Assembly (NCBI RefSeq): GCF_000384315.1
Contig: NZ_ARVW01000001.1
Location: forward strand, 1,497,746-1,561,745
From: Amycolatopsis nigrescens CSC17Ta-90
GTDB lineage: Bacteria > Actinomycetota > Actinomycetes > Mycobacteriales > Pseudonocardiaceae
Direction of reading: 5' to 3'
Length of the DNA stretch: 64,000 nt
Shown here piece after piece: positions 8,918-16,796 of the stretch (position 1 is the first letter of the stretch; the number at the start of each line of letters is the position of its first letter). A program made the position numbers and the translations under genes. The notes beneath the pieces were generated by a model. That model did no database searches. It worked only from the letters and a program-made list of their open reading frames with translations, and was not told the DNA's origin.

Positions 8918-10165
8918 ATGGAAATGATCGACTACCTCAGAAGGAACCCGTGGCCGGCAACCGAGTTCTTCGCGGTTTCAGGCCCTGAGATCGAGACGCT
9001 GCCCGACAACAGCACCGTGGAGGTGATCGCTACAGCCCAGAAGTTCACCTGTCAGGCTCAAGCGATCCTGCTTCGCGGAGTGGCGCATCTGCACGACCTT
9101 CGCCCCGGCGATCGATCGGTCGCCGACGAACTCGCGCCGGAGCTCGGTGTCTCACGTCAGACCGCACAGACGCTCATCGCACTTTCGGTCGCTCTGCGAG
9201 ACCGGCTGCCAAACGTGTTGCAGGAGATGGAAAAGGGCACCGTGGACCTGCTGAAGGCCAGAAAGGTCTTCGAGGTGACAGCACCCTTGACCGATACCCA
9301 AGCTCGTGCTGTGGACTTGAAACTAGCCGGGCGCCTGGCCGGCAAGGACCCGGCAACGATCCGCCGGCTAGCTCGCATCGCTGTTCAGCACATCGACCCG
9401 GACGGCTACGCGAAGCGCGCCCAGATGCGACGGAAGGAGCGCAAGGTCGAACTCACCCACGGAGACGGCGCCATGGCCACCCTCTCCGGCTACCTGGGCG
9501 TCGACAGGGCCGGCGCCGCGTACCAACGCATAGACACCCTCGCCCGTGCTCTACGCGTGAAAGGCGAAACTCGCACTCTCGAACAACTTCGGGCCGACGT
9601 GTACGGCGACCTGCTGCTCGGCACGTCCACCGGCGGCGGACTGGCCGCACAGATCTTCGTCCATGTTCCCCTGGACACCGCGCTCGAGATCCGGGACGGA
9701 GTCTGCGAACTCGTCGGTCATGGTCCCATCCCTGCTCGCATTGCAAGAGAGATTATGCGCAACCCCAAGAGCGTATGGCACAAGGTAATAACCGACCCCG
9801 TGACAGGTACCGTCCGCAACATCGGCGGCGCCGAGTACCGAACATCCGATACTCCTGATGGTCTGATGTGGATGCGAGACAACGAATGCCGCATGCACGG
9901 CTGCCATCGGCCCGTCAAGAAGGACAAGAACGATCACGATACCCCGCGAGCCACCGACGGCAGAGCCGCAGCCTCAATCATGGACTGCTTCTGCGAGCAT
10001 CACCGCTACCTCCGCGACCAGCCTGGCTGGAGCTTCACGCTCAACCCCGACACGGGGGAGTTCACCATCACCACACCCGCTGGGCGAACGTATACCTCAT
10101 ACCCGGAACCTACTATCGCCCCGCCCAAAGACGATATGGATGGCACCACACCGGAGGAGTCCTGA
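8918..10165 (+). CDS. DUF222 / HNH endonuclease signature protein (13E12-repeat-like)
   Basis: 415 residues. An N-terminal DUF222 region (RDRLPNVLQEMEKGTVDLLKARKVFE, TIRRLARIAVQHIDPDGYAKRA) is followed by the C-terminal zinc/HNH-like segment. There CRMHGCHRPVKK, then NDHDTPRATDG, then CEHHRYLRDQPGW lie near residues 327-370. The histidine and cysteine pattern fits an HNH nuclease fold, but the usual DHV...GG...NL order is altered. This family is multi-copy in actinobacteria, and its function is not established. A TAAATT box (8906-8911) ends 6 nt before the ATG, so a leaderless transcript is likely. Codon use is less GC-biased than its neighbours, compatible with mobility. Confidence 0.85.
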   Translation: MEMIDYLRRNPWPATEFFAVSGPEIETLPDNSTVEVIATAQKFTCQAQAILLRGVAHLHDLRPGDRSVADELAPELGVSRQTAQTLIALSVALRDRLPNVLQEMEKGTVDLLKARKVFEVTAPLTDTQARAVDLKLAGRLAGKDPATIRRLARIAVQHIDPDGYAKRAQMRRKERKVELTHGDGAMATLSGYLGVDRAGAAYQRIDTLARALRVKGETRTLEQLRADVYGDLLLGTSTGGGLAAQIFVHVPLDTALEIRDGVCELVGHGPIPARIAREIMRNPKSVWHKVITDPVTGTVRNIGGAEYRTSDTPDGLMWMRDNECRMHGCHRPVKKDKNDHDTPRATDGRAAASIMDCFCEHHRYLRDQPGWSFTLNPDTGEFTITTPAGRTYTSYPEPTIAPPKDDMDGTTPEES

Positions 10166-10190
10166 CCAGGCCCGCAGATAACATACGCGG

Positions 10191-10694
10191 ATGTCACCCG
10201 AACCATACAGGCGCCGCTCGGCGCGAGTGCTACTGATCGATGGCACTGACCGCGTTCTGCTCTTCCGCAGTTACGTGCAGCCGGACGAGCCTGATCTGGG
10301 TGACTTCTGGCTCACGCCGGGTGGCGGAGTCAACGATGGCGAGACCCTGAACGAGGCTGCCGCACGTGAACTGCACGAAGAGACCGGGCTCGTCGTGCTG
10401 CCCGAAGCGCTCGGGCCGGTCGTCGCCGAGACCTCTGGGCACGCGGACTTCGACTGGGCCACAGGGATCTTCCAAGACAGTTTCTTCCTGCACCGCGTCG
10501 ACCGACATGACGTGGACACCAGTGGCTTCGAAGCACTCGAACGCAGCCAGATCGTGGCGCATCGGTGGTGGCCCTTGACCGACGTGGCAACCACAACAGA
10601 AACCATCTATCCGCTCGGTCTCGCGTCACTACTACGGGATCTCGTGGCCGGGCGGGTTCCGGCAGAACCGGTCCAACTGCCCTGGCATCACTGA
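10191..10694 (+). CDS. NUDIX hydrolase
   Basis: 167 residues. The Nudix box is complete: GGVNDGETLNEAAARELHEE followed by TGL, matching G-x5-E-x7-REUxEExGU, at about residues 45-67. The fold starts with RRSARVLLIDGTDRVLLFRSY and ends with the WWPLTDV segment typical of the family. It should hydrolyse a nucleoside diphosphate linked to another moiety; the substrate cannot be read from sequence. It begins 25 bp after the HNH protein on the same strand, so the two may share a transcript. Confidence 0.92.
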   Translation: MSPEPYRRRSARVLLIDGTDRVLLFRSYVQPDEPDLGDFWLTPGGGVNDGETLNEAAARELHEETGLVVLPEALGPVVAETSGHADFDWATGIFQDSFFLHRVDRHDVDTSGFEALERSQIVAHRWWPLTDVATTTETIYPLGLASLLRDLVAGRVPAEPVQLPWHH

Positions 10695-10743
10695 CGACCC
10701 TTCCGGTCGCCAACGTGAGCGTCACAAGCACGCGATAAATCGG

Positions 10744-10771
10744 TTGACGCACGTCCGCCACTTGCTAACGT
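10744..10771 (+). promoter_or_regulatory. Promoter of the RNHCP gene pair
   Basis: TTGACG (10744-10749), a 16-bp spacer and TAACGT (10766-10771) form a near-consensus housekeeping promoter. A start near 10778 would give a leader of about 210 nt before the first RNHCP gene, long enough to hold regulatory structure and the short ORF at 10822. Confidence 0.6.
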
Positions 10772-10821
10772 ACCCATGTCATCGTTTGGGAACCCGCGTC
10801 GAGCACTAGAGAGGTTGATGT

Positions 10822-10878
10822 ATGCCCCGGTCAGCGCTGAGCGCGCTTCGTAACGCCGTGGGCATTTCCAACCGCTGA
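10822..10878 (+). CDS. Putative 18-residue leader ORF before the RNHCP genes
   Basis: ATG to TGA encodes MPRSALSALRNAVGISNR, 18 residues, preceded by GAGG 7 nt upstream. It lies in the long leader between the TTGACG/TAACGT promoter and the first zinc-ribbon gene. The peptide is basic and has no domain. It may be a translated leader that tunes the downstream genes. Short open frames in a 100-bp leader can arise by chance. Confidence 0.3.
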   Translation: MPRSALSALRNAVGISNR

Positions 10879-10989
10879 GCCGACCCCTTTGGCCGCCGGG
10901 TGCCCCGGCATATCTCCTTGCACGGAGTACGAGTCGTGCTCGGCGCTTCACTCCTGCCGTGTTCATCACTTATGCAAGGAGTACCGCTC

Positions 10990-11364
10990 GTGTCGAACCA
11001 CAACGCCGACACCAGTTCCCAATTCAGGACCGAGATCTTTGATTGCATACGCTGCGGGCTCGCGGTGACCAGGCATGCGCCAGGCGGCGACCTCCGGAAC
11101 CACTGCCCGAGTTGTCTGCATTCACGGCACACGATCGACCGGACCAGTGACTTTCGGCCGACCGAGTGCCTGGCACGGATGACGCCCATCTCCATCGCCG
11201 TACTGCGCACTGGCGACTGGCGGATCATCCATCGCTGCACTCGCTGCGATGAACTGACATCGAACCCCATCGCCGGGGACGACAACCAGCTCATCCTGGT
11301 GCGGATGGCCGTTCGGCCGCTGGCACAGCCACCCTTCCCACTTGAGACTTTCGGAGATATCTGA
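10990..11364 (+). CDS. RNHCP domain protein 1 (zinc ribbon)
   Basis: 124 residues. It shows the whole RNHCP signature: CIRCGLAVTRHAPGGDLRNHCPSCLHS, then ECLARM, then HRCTRCDELTSNPIAGDDN. Four CxxC-type pairs can bind zinc. The family is actinobacterial and of unknown role, related in layout to ribosome-associated zinc-ribbon proteins. GTG at 10990 has GGAG 8 nt upstream. Another in-frame GTG at 10936 has an almost identical upstream site (GGAGTACgagTCGTG versus GGAGTACcgcTCGTG). This makes a duplicated translation-start module, and the longer form would add 18 residues. The second RNHCP gene follows after one base. Confidence 0.85.
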   Translation: MSNHNADTSSQFRTEIFDCIRCGLAVTRHAPGGDLRNHCPSCLHSRHTIDRTSDFRPTECLARMTPISIAVLRTGDWRIIHRCTRCDELTSNPIAGDDNQLILVRMAVRPLAQPPFPLETFGDI

Positions 11365-11365
11365 C

Positions 11366-11776
11366 ATGACTCGACGAAAACCGGATAGCAGACGCCCGCA
11401 GCGGCCAAAGGATGTACACCGCGGGCGCCCACGCGAAGGTGCGAACTCCTTCCGTTGCGCAGGTTGCCGGCTCGACGTTCCGATGAACGCACCGGGAACC
11501 ACACATCGGAACCACTGCCCTCAGTGTCTGACCAGTCTGCATGTCGATCTACGGATACCAGGCGATCGGAAGGCAGGGTGTCGCGGGAGGATGGCGGCGT
11601 TCTGCCTTTCCACAAGGAAGGACGGTGAATGGTTGATCATTCATCAGTGCCTGCGATGCGAAGCACTCAGCGCCAACAGAGTCGCCGGCGACGATAACTC
11701 GCTCGCCCTGCTGCGCATGGCGATGCGCCCGCTGGCCGACAACAGGGTTCCGATCAAGGCGTTACTGACGATCTGA
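11366..11776 (+). CDS. RNHCP domain protein 2 (zinc ribbon)
   Basis: 136 residues, a paralogue of the preceding gene. CAGCRLDVPMNAPGTTHRNHCPQCLTS, then HVDLRIPGDRKAGCRGRM, then HQCLRCEALSANRVAGDDN contains all cysteine pairs and the RNHCP string. It has a more basic N-terminal tail (MTRRKPDSRRPQRPKDVHRGR) than its twin, which suggests RNA or ribosome contact. ATG at 11366 is one base after the first stop, with CGGAG upstream, so both are translated from one mRNA. A strong terminator follows the pair. Confidence 0.88.
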   Translation: MTRRKPDSRRPQRPKDVHRGRPREGANSFRCAGCRLDVPMNAPGTTHRNHCPQCLTSLHVDLRIPGDRKAGCRGRMAAFCLSTRKDGEWLIIHQCLRCEALSANRVAGDDNSLALLRMAMRPLADNRVPIKALLTI

Positions 11777-11782
11777 ACCGGT

Positions 11783-11817
11783 GGGTGCCGGTAGGTCTCG
11801 CCGATCTACCGGCACCC
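11783..11817 (+). terminator. Intrinsic-type terminator after the RNHCP pair
   Basis: GGGTGCCGGTAG (11783-11794) pairs perfectly with CTACCGGCACCC (11806-11817) around an 11-nt loop, just 6 bp after the stop codon. Only a short TTC follows, so it is a high-GC stem without a long U-tract. Confidence 0.72.
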
Positions 11818-11935
11818 TTCAGCGCTGCCCGCAGTCAGTCACCTGACCGACCGTCCAAGCCGGACTTGTCGTTTTCCACGCCGCTGGAGCGGCGGGTCCC
11901 GATTCAGAGTCACCGGCACTGATAGCTTGTGATGG

Positions 11936-12847
11936 ATGTCCGCCAGCACCGAGATGACGCCGTTGGTCCCGCCGAAGAGTTTCCGGCGCGCGTTCCAGGA
12001 CCTGCTCAGTGCCCTGCGAGCGCGCGAGCTCTGGGCACATCTGGCATGGCAGGACATCAAGCAGCGCTACCGGCGTTCGACGATCGGCCCGCTCTGGATC
12101 ACCATCGGCATGGCGGTCACCGCGCTCGCGCTCGGTGTGGTCAACTCCGCACTCTTCGGCACGTCGATCTCGACCCTGCTGCCGAGCATCACCACCGGAC
12201 TCATCCTCTGGAACTTCATCAACGGCTGCATCGTGGAAGGCTCCGAAACGTTCATCGCGAACGAAGGGCTGATCAAGCAGTTGCCCGCGCCGGTGACCGT
12301 CTACGCGTTCCGCACGGTGTGGCGGCAGGTTCTCTACTTCGCGCACAACATGGGCGTCTACGTCCTGGTGTTGGTGGTCTTCTTCGGCAGCATCAGCCAC
12401 CCGTACCACGTGGTCGACCGACCGGGCACGGTCCTGCATCCCGGGCTCGGCTGGGGAATGCTGATGGCCTTGCCTGCCCTGCTGGTGATCATGTTGAACG
12501 GCACCTGGGTGGTGCTGCTGTTCGGGGTGATCGCCACCAGGTTCCGCGACGTCCCTCCGGTCATCCAGAGCTTCATCACGATGCTCTTCTACGCCACGCC
12601 GATCATGTGGTCGATGGACCAGGTGCTGGCCGCGAACCAGGACAACGCCGGTCCGGGCTCGGTGGGTGTCGATGTGCTGAAGCTCAACCCGATCTACCAC
12701 TTCGTCGAGATCATCAGGGCACCGCTGGTAGGGCAGGCCCAGAGCTGGACGCACTGGGTAGTCGCCGGCGGAGTCACCGTGGTCGGCTGGGCGCTCGCGC
12801 TCATCGTGCTGCGCAACTACCGCGCGCGCGTCGCCTACTGGGTCTGA
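11936..12847 (+). CDS. ABC-2 type permease of a polysaccharide/galactan exporter (Wzm-like)
   Basis: 303 residues with about six membrane helices. A cytoplasmic N-terminus carries the hallmark LWAHLAWQDIKQRYRRSTIGPLW (about 31-53), typical of O-antigen and arabinogalactan-precursor export permeases such as RfbA/Wzm. It should form the channel that flips lipid-linked glycan across the inner membrane. The ATPase partner (Wzt), normally adjacent, is not in the window. ATG at 11936 gives the expected N-terminus. The next gene begins 31 bp downstream on the same strand but looks unrelated. Confidence 0.88.
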   Translation: MSASTEMTPLVPPKSFRRAFQDLLSALRARELWAHLAWQDIKQRYRRSTIGPLWITIGMAVTALALGVVNSALFGTSISTLLPSITTGLILWNFINGCIVEGSETFIANEGLIKQLPAPVTVYAFRTVWRQVLYFAHNMGVYVLVLVVFFGSISHPYHVVDRPGTVLHPGLGWGMLMALPALLVIMLNGTWVVLLFGVIATRFRDVPPVIQSFITMLFYATPIMWSMDQVLAANQDNAGPGSVGVDVLKLNPIYHFVEIIRAPLVGQAQSWTHWVVAGGVTVVGWALALIVLRNYRARVAYWV

Positions 12848-12878
12848 GCGTCACCACTCCGTCCGGCAGGATGGCGTA

Positions 12879-15059
12879 GTGACGACGGAGAACGGCCTTC
12901 CAGGGCAGACAACGACGGAACGGGCTTTCGACCCACCAGCGGGGTTCGCGGACGAGATCGTGAGCACCGTGGTCAGGGCGATGCCGTTGATCATGGCCGC
13001 GGTGCCGGCCACACCGGCTGCCGAACTGGGCCGGTCCGGAGCGAACCTGCGCGACCGGCCATGGGGCCAGGACTCCGGTTCACTGGTGTTCAACGGGCTG
13101 CAGGAGCTCCGGCCGGTACTCACGGAACGTTTACTCGGGGCTCTCGAACTGACCGTGGACAATCTGTCCCCAACGTCGACGGCAGGCTTCGCGGAGCAAC
13201 TCGCCGCCCCAGGATCGTCCCTTGTGACGACGATCGGCATGGACTCCGAAGGCGACACCACACGCGCAGTGAAGCTGCTGGACGCGCTGCGCCCCGGCGT
13301 CACCGGCATGATCTACGCACTCACCGCTGAACTGGCCGGATACGAAAAGGTCGCCGGGCTGCTGACTGTGACGGACTCGGCCGACGAGGCGGGGGTCGCC
13401 GCCCGGCATGGCACGGCGCATCTCGCGCTTGCGGTGGCTACTGCCGCCATCGTGCTGCGCACCCTGGACATGCCCGTGATCGGCACGGCTGACACGGTGG
13501 TCGGCGTGGCGCTTGGGGTCACCGCGCTACGACTGCGCGAAACGGCCATGCCCACCGCATATGCGGGCGCACTGCTGGAGAAGCGCCGTGTGGAGTATCT
13601 GCTTCCGCGGGCCGCGAGCGGCTCGGTGCTGGTGCACGATCACCGGTTCGCGCTGGCCGAAGGCGCCGCCTTTCCCGAGGACCCGGACTTCAGCCGGAAC
13701 GGGCTGGTCGATGTGACCGGCGGCGGACTGGTGATCCGGACCGGCATCGAGGAGGGCTGGGTATCGGTGACCCTGCGTGTGCTCGAGGAACCGCCCGCGG
13801 AAGTCGACGCGGAATGGTGGGACGAGGTGGTCGAGGCCAGCTGGACGGCACTCACCGGGTCCGCATCGGTATTCGGTCCCCGGCAGCCGGCACAGCGGAA
13901 CCTGCGGGACGAAACACCACCGTGGCCTGGCGACTACCGGGTACGTGTGCACGCCAATGGCCGCGACACCGACGACGAGCGAGAGAGCTACGAATTGGTG
14001 CTCTGGAGTGCGCCTCGGTCAGCAGAACTCGTGTATGAGACCACCGACCGACTTGGTCACCGGCTTCGCGGGGAACCCGAACCGCCGGTCATCAGCAGTC
14101 CCGAGGACGGGTATCGGTGGGTGAACGACAGCGCGCTGCAGGTCGCCGCCACGGTCACCGTCGCCACCGGCATCACGTCGGAGGAGGTCCTGCACGCGTT
14201 CGGAGCCGATCCCGCCGAACCGGCAGCACTGACCGAGCTGCGCGAGGCCATGGGCATCGACCCGTGGGTTGCCGTGCTGGAGGTCGACGGCGCGGTCGTG
14301 GCCATCGAGGAGAACGGTTATCAGGGTTCGTACGGACCGGTCCTGCGACCGTTGTCGCAAGCAGGGCGGGCGGCCAGCATGTACTGGAACGTCAACGCGG
14401 TGACCCGGCTGTCCATGGCCAGGAACGGCGAAGTTCTGATGTCCTGCGAACCCGGCACCCAGGATCCACCGGACGATCCCGAGGTCACCGCGGCGCTCGA
14501 AGGGCTGGACCTGGACGACTTCCACAACCGCATAGGCAAGGGGCTGGTCGCGGTGGAGCGGTTCACCGGTCATGAGCTTCGCCCCGGGGATCTCGACCGG
14601 ATCAAAGCTGCCTGCCTGGCATACCGGATCCTTCCGCGGTTGTCCGAGCTGTACCGGGAGGAGCGGCTTCCGGACGGTTCCCGGCGCTCGCCCGGCAGCG
14701 GGCCGCTTGGCGCGGACACCGACGAGCTGGCGTTCCTGCCGGACGAGAGCCTGCGGGATCTGGCGTGGTGGGCCGCCAACGAGGCGGTGGTCCATGCCGG
14801 GCTCAACGAGGACTCCGACGTACGGGTCAGTCTGTCGAACCGCGAGCTGAGCGCGAACGCCGAGATCCGTGCCAGGACCACAGGGCTGGAAGGCCGCGGT
14901 GCGCACCATTGGATGTGGGAAGCTGTGCACCGGGCGACCAATCCCGATCCGCTCGGGGCGGCGATCGGCGCGCTGGATGCAGCCAGGTACGCCGCCGCGG
15001 GTGCCGCCGCCGAACTGCTCGACCGCGCCCATCGGCGCATCGCGGAAGCAAGTAGCTGA
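12879..15059 (+). CDS. 726-residue multidomain protein with a DUF6461-like segment, function unknown
   Basis: Not recognised as a whole. About 1-245 is mostly helical and includes hydrophobic runs (LALAVATAAIVLRTLDMPVIG, then VVGVALGVTALRL, about 186-222). About 250-405 resembles an actinobacterial beta-rich domain: LVHDHRFALAE, then WVSVTLRV, then DYRVRVHANGRDTDDE. About 411-525 resembles DUF6461: GYRWVNDSALQVAATVTVATG, then AVVAIEENGYQG and RAASMYWNVNAVTRLS. The C-terminal 200 residues are alpha-helical with no visible motif. There is no signal peptide. The start is GTG at 12879 with AGGATGG upstream. It follows the export permease by 31 bp. The composite make-up suggests a scaffold or effector-type protein; no function is claimed. 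Confidence 0.75.
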   Translation: MTTENGLPGQTTTERAFDPPAGFADEIVSTVVRAMPLIMAAVPATPAAELGRSGANLRDRPWGQDSGSLVFNGLQELRPVLTERLLGALELTVDNLSPTSTAGFAEQLAAPGSSLVTTIGMDSEGDTTRAVKLLDALRPGVTGMIYALTAELAGYEKVAGLLTVTDSADEAGVAARHGTAHLALAVATAAIVLRTLDMPVIGTADTVVGVALGVTALRLRETAMPTAYAGALLEKRRVEYLLPRAASGSVLVHDHRFALAEGAAFPEDPDFSRNGLVDVTGGGLVIRTGIEEGWVSVTLRVLEEPPAEVDAEWWDEVVEASWTALTGSASVFGPRQPAQRNLRDETPPWPGDYRVRVHANGRDTDDERESYELVLWSAPRSAELVYETTDRLGHRLRGEPEPPVISSPEDGYRWVNDSALQVAATVTVATGITSEEVLHAFGADPAEPAALTELREAMGIDPWVAVLEVDGAVVAIEENGYQGSYGPVLRPLSQAGRAASMYWNVNAVTRLSMARNGEVLMSCEPGTQDPPDDPEVTAALEGLDLDDFHNRIGKGLVAVERFTGHELRPGDLDRIKAACLAYRILPRLSELYREERLPDGSRRSPGSGPLGADTDELAFLPDESLRDLAWWAANEAVVHAGLNEDSDVRVSLSNRELSANAEIRARTTGLEGRGAHHWMWEAVHRATNPDPLGAAIGALDAARYAAAGAAAELLDRAHRRIAEASS

Positions 15060-15135
15060 ACAGCAGGGGCGCTGCCGCGGATGGCACCCACCGTCAAGAT
15101 CAACGCGGTGCGCCACGGGATGGCTCAGGCGCGTA

Positions 15136-15456
15136 TCAGGGTTCCTCGATCTCGACGAACAGGGACAGCAGCCGGAAGCTGAATCCCTTGCCGTGGGTGT
15201 CCAGCGCGAGCGAGGTGGTCACACCGCCGTCGAGGGCCTGGCGGCAGCGGAACTGCAGCGCACACAACCTGGGCAGCACGAACCGCACTACCTCACCGCA
15301 CACCTGGCCGGCCAGGTGTGCGCGTACCCGTGCAGCGGTCACCTCGCGTTCAAGCTGCGGGAAGATCCGGTCGTCGTAGGGGAAAAGCGACAGGATCGAG
15401 ATGTCACCTTTGTCCCCGGCCCGGCAGTGCGCGATTTCGTGCAGCATCACCCGCAT
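15136..15456 (-). CDS. AtuA-like ferredoxin-fold protein
   Basis: 106 residues. MLHEIAHCRAGDKGDISILSLFPYDD is the characteristic opening of the small AtuA-like domain (HxRsGDKGd) that accompanies AtuA/DUF1446 proteins, either fused or as the next gene. Its start shares one base with the stop of the AtuA gene (TGATG), so the two are translationally coupled and probably form a complex. The family is associated with acyclic terpene or acyl-CoA utilisation, but no catalytic role of this subunit is established. Last gene of the CitMHS operon. Confidence 0.85.
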   Translation of the reverse strand: MRVMLHEIAHCRAGDKGDISILSLFPYDDRIFPQLEREVTAARVRAHLAGQVCGEVVRFVLPRLCALQFRCRQALDGGVTTSLALDTHGKGFSFRLLSLFVEIEEP

Positions 15457-16781
15457 CAGGCACCTCCGAACAGGGTCACCGCTGGCTCGACCTGATCCCG
15501 CCCGATCAGCGTGGACACGATGCCGATCACCTCGGCGGTCGTCACTCGCACCCCACCGCCACCTGCGGGTCCGTTGGTGTACAAGGCTTCGACCTCGTGG
15601 CCGACCACTTCGGCGAGGTCAGGTGCGGACGCCAGCCCGGCCACCCGCAACCGGCATTCACCCGGATCATCCCCACCGTCCTGTTCATGCACTGTGGACA
15701 GTGGACCGATCAGGTCGACCCGGATCCGCACCTTCGCACCCTCCAGCCGCGTACGCACGATCTCCCCGGCCAGTTCTGCCCGCTTTCGCGCCTGTGGCCC
15801 CACATAGGAGATCTCGGCCTCGGCACGGTAGCCGGCCCGGTAGCCGACGCTGACCTTCAGCTGCTCCGGCCGCGGGCGACCCACCGCGCCCCGGACCGCG
15901 ACCCGGTCGGGCCCGATCTCGTCCACCAGCACCTCGCGCAGGTCCAGGGTCACGTCCGGGGTCAGGTAGCCGGTCGGGTCGGTGACCTCGTACAGCAACT
16001 GCTCGCGGACCGTCGCCTTGGACACCAGGCCACCGGTACCGACCAGTTTCGAGAACTCGGCCGAGCCGTCCGGATCGACGTCGGCGAACGGGAAGCCCAG
16101 ACTCGCCAGGCCGGGAACGTCCTTGCGTCCCGGATCGGCGAAGTAGCCGCCGGTGAGCTGCCCGGCGCATTCCAGCAGATGTCCGGTCAGCGTGCCGGCC
16201 GCCATCTGTCCGGGGTCGGCCAGGTCCCAGCCGTGCCGGTGCGCCAGCGGGGCGACGAACAGCGAAGGGTCGGCGACTCGCCCGGTCAGCACGACATCCG
16301 CGCCCGCCTCCAGCGCCGGCATGATCGCTTCGGCACCGAGATAGGCGTTGGCCGACACCGGTTCGCCGTACGCGGCGATCGGACGGCCGTCCTCGAGCGC
16401 GAGCGCGTCCGGCTCGAGCTTGGCCAGCACGTCGTCACCGGTCACCACGGCCACCTTCCGCGCCAGGCCGAGCCGGTGCAGCAGCCGCTCGGTCGCACGG
16501 CCGGCGGCGAGCGGGTTGGCCGCGCCCATGTTGCTCAGCACCCGTACGCCGTGTGCGGCGGTGAGCGGCAGCAGCCGTTCGAACCTGGCGACCAACCTGG
16601 GGTCGTAGCCATCATCCGGGTCGGCCAGCTTGCGCTGCTGGCCGAGGGCGATGGTGCGCTCGGCCAGGCATTCCAGCACCAGGTCGTCGAGCCCGGCCGC
16701 GCTGGCGAGCGCCTCGGCCGGCTCGAAGCGGTCGCCGGAGAAACCCGCGCCGCTGCCGATCCGTACCCGGCGTCCGGTCAT
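15456..16781 (-). CDS. AtuA family protein (DUF1446, acyclic terpene utilisation)
   Basis: 441 residues, full length for the family. It begins RVRIGSGAGFSGDRFEPAEAL, has the GYDPRLVARFERLLPL and GVRVLSNMGAANP segments, and the GADVVLTGRVADPS block. AtuA is part of the citronellol/geraniol catabolism cluster in Pseudomonas. Elsewhere the family occurs beside tricarboxylate or acyl-CoA genes, and the exact reaction is unknown. It lies 15 bp downstream of the citrate-type transporter and one base into the AtuA-like gene. This suggests that a compound imported by CitMHS is processed by the AtuA pair. Confidence 0.87.
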   Translation of the reverse strand: MTGRRVRIGSGAGFSGDRFEPAEALASAAGLDDLVLECLAERTIALGQQRKLADPDDGYDPRLVARFERLLPLTAAHGVRVLSNMGAANPLAAGRATERLLHRLGLARKVAVVTGDDVLAKLEPDALALEDGRPIAAYGEPVSANAYLGAEAIMPALEAGADVVLTGRVADPSLFVAPLAHRHGWDLADPGQMAAGTLTGHLLECAGQLTGGYFADPGRKDVPGLASLGFPFADVDPDGSAEFSKLVGTGGLVSKATVREQLLYEVTDPTGYLTPDVTLDLREVLVDEIGPDRVAVRGAVGRPRPEQLKVSVGYRAGYRAEAEISYVGPQARKRAELAGEIVRTRLEGAKVRIRVDLIGPLSTVHEQDGGDDPGECRLRVAGLASAPDLAEVVGHEVEALYTNGPAGGGGVRVTTAEVIGIVSTLIGRDQVEPAVTLFGGA

Positions 16782-16796
16782 CTCCCCTGCCTTTCC

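Noticed and set aside
8918..11776. Possible mobile island carrying an HNH nuclease
   Set aside because: No integrase, transposase, tRNA target or direct repeats flank it; DUF222/HNH proteins are common multi-copy chromosomal genes in actinobacteria.
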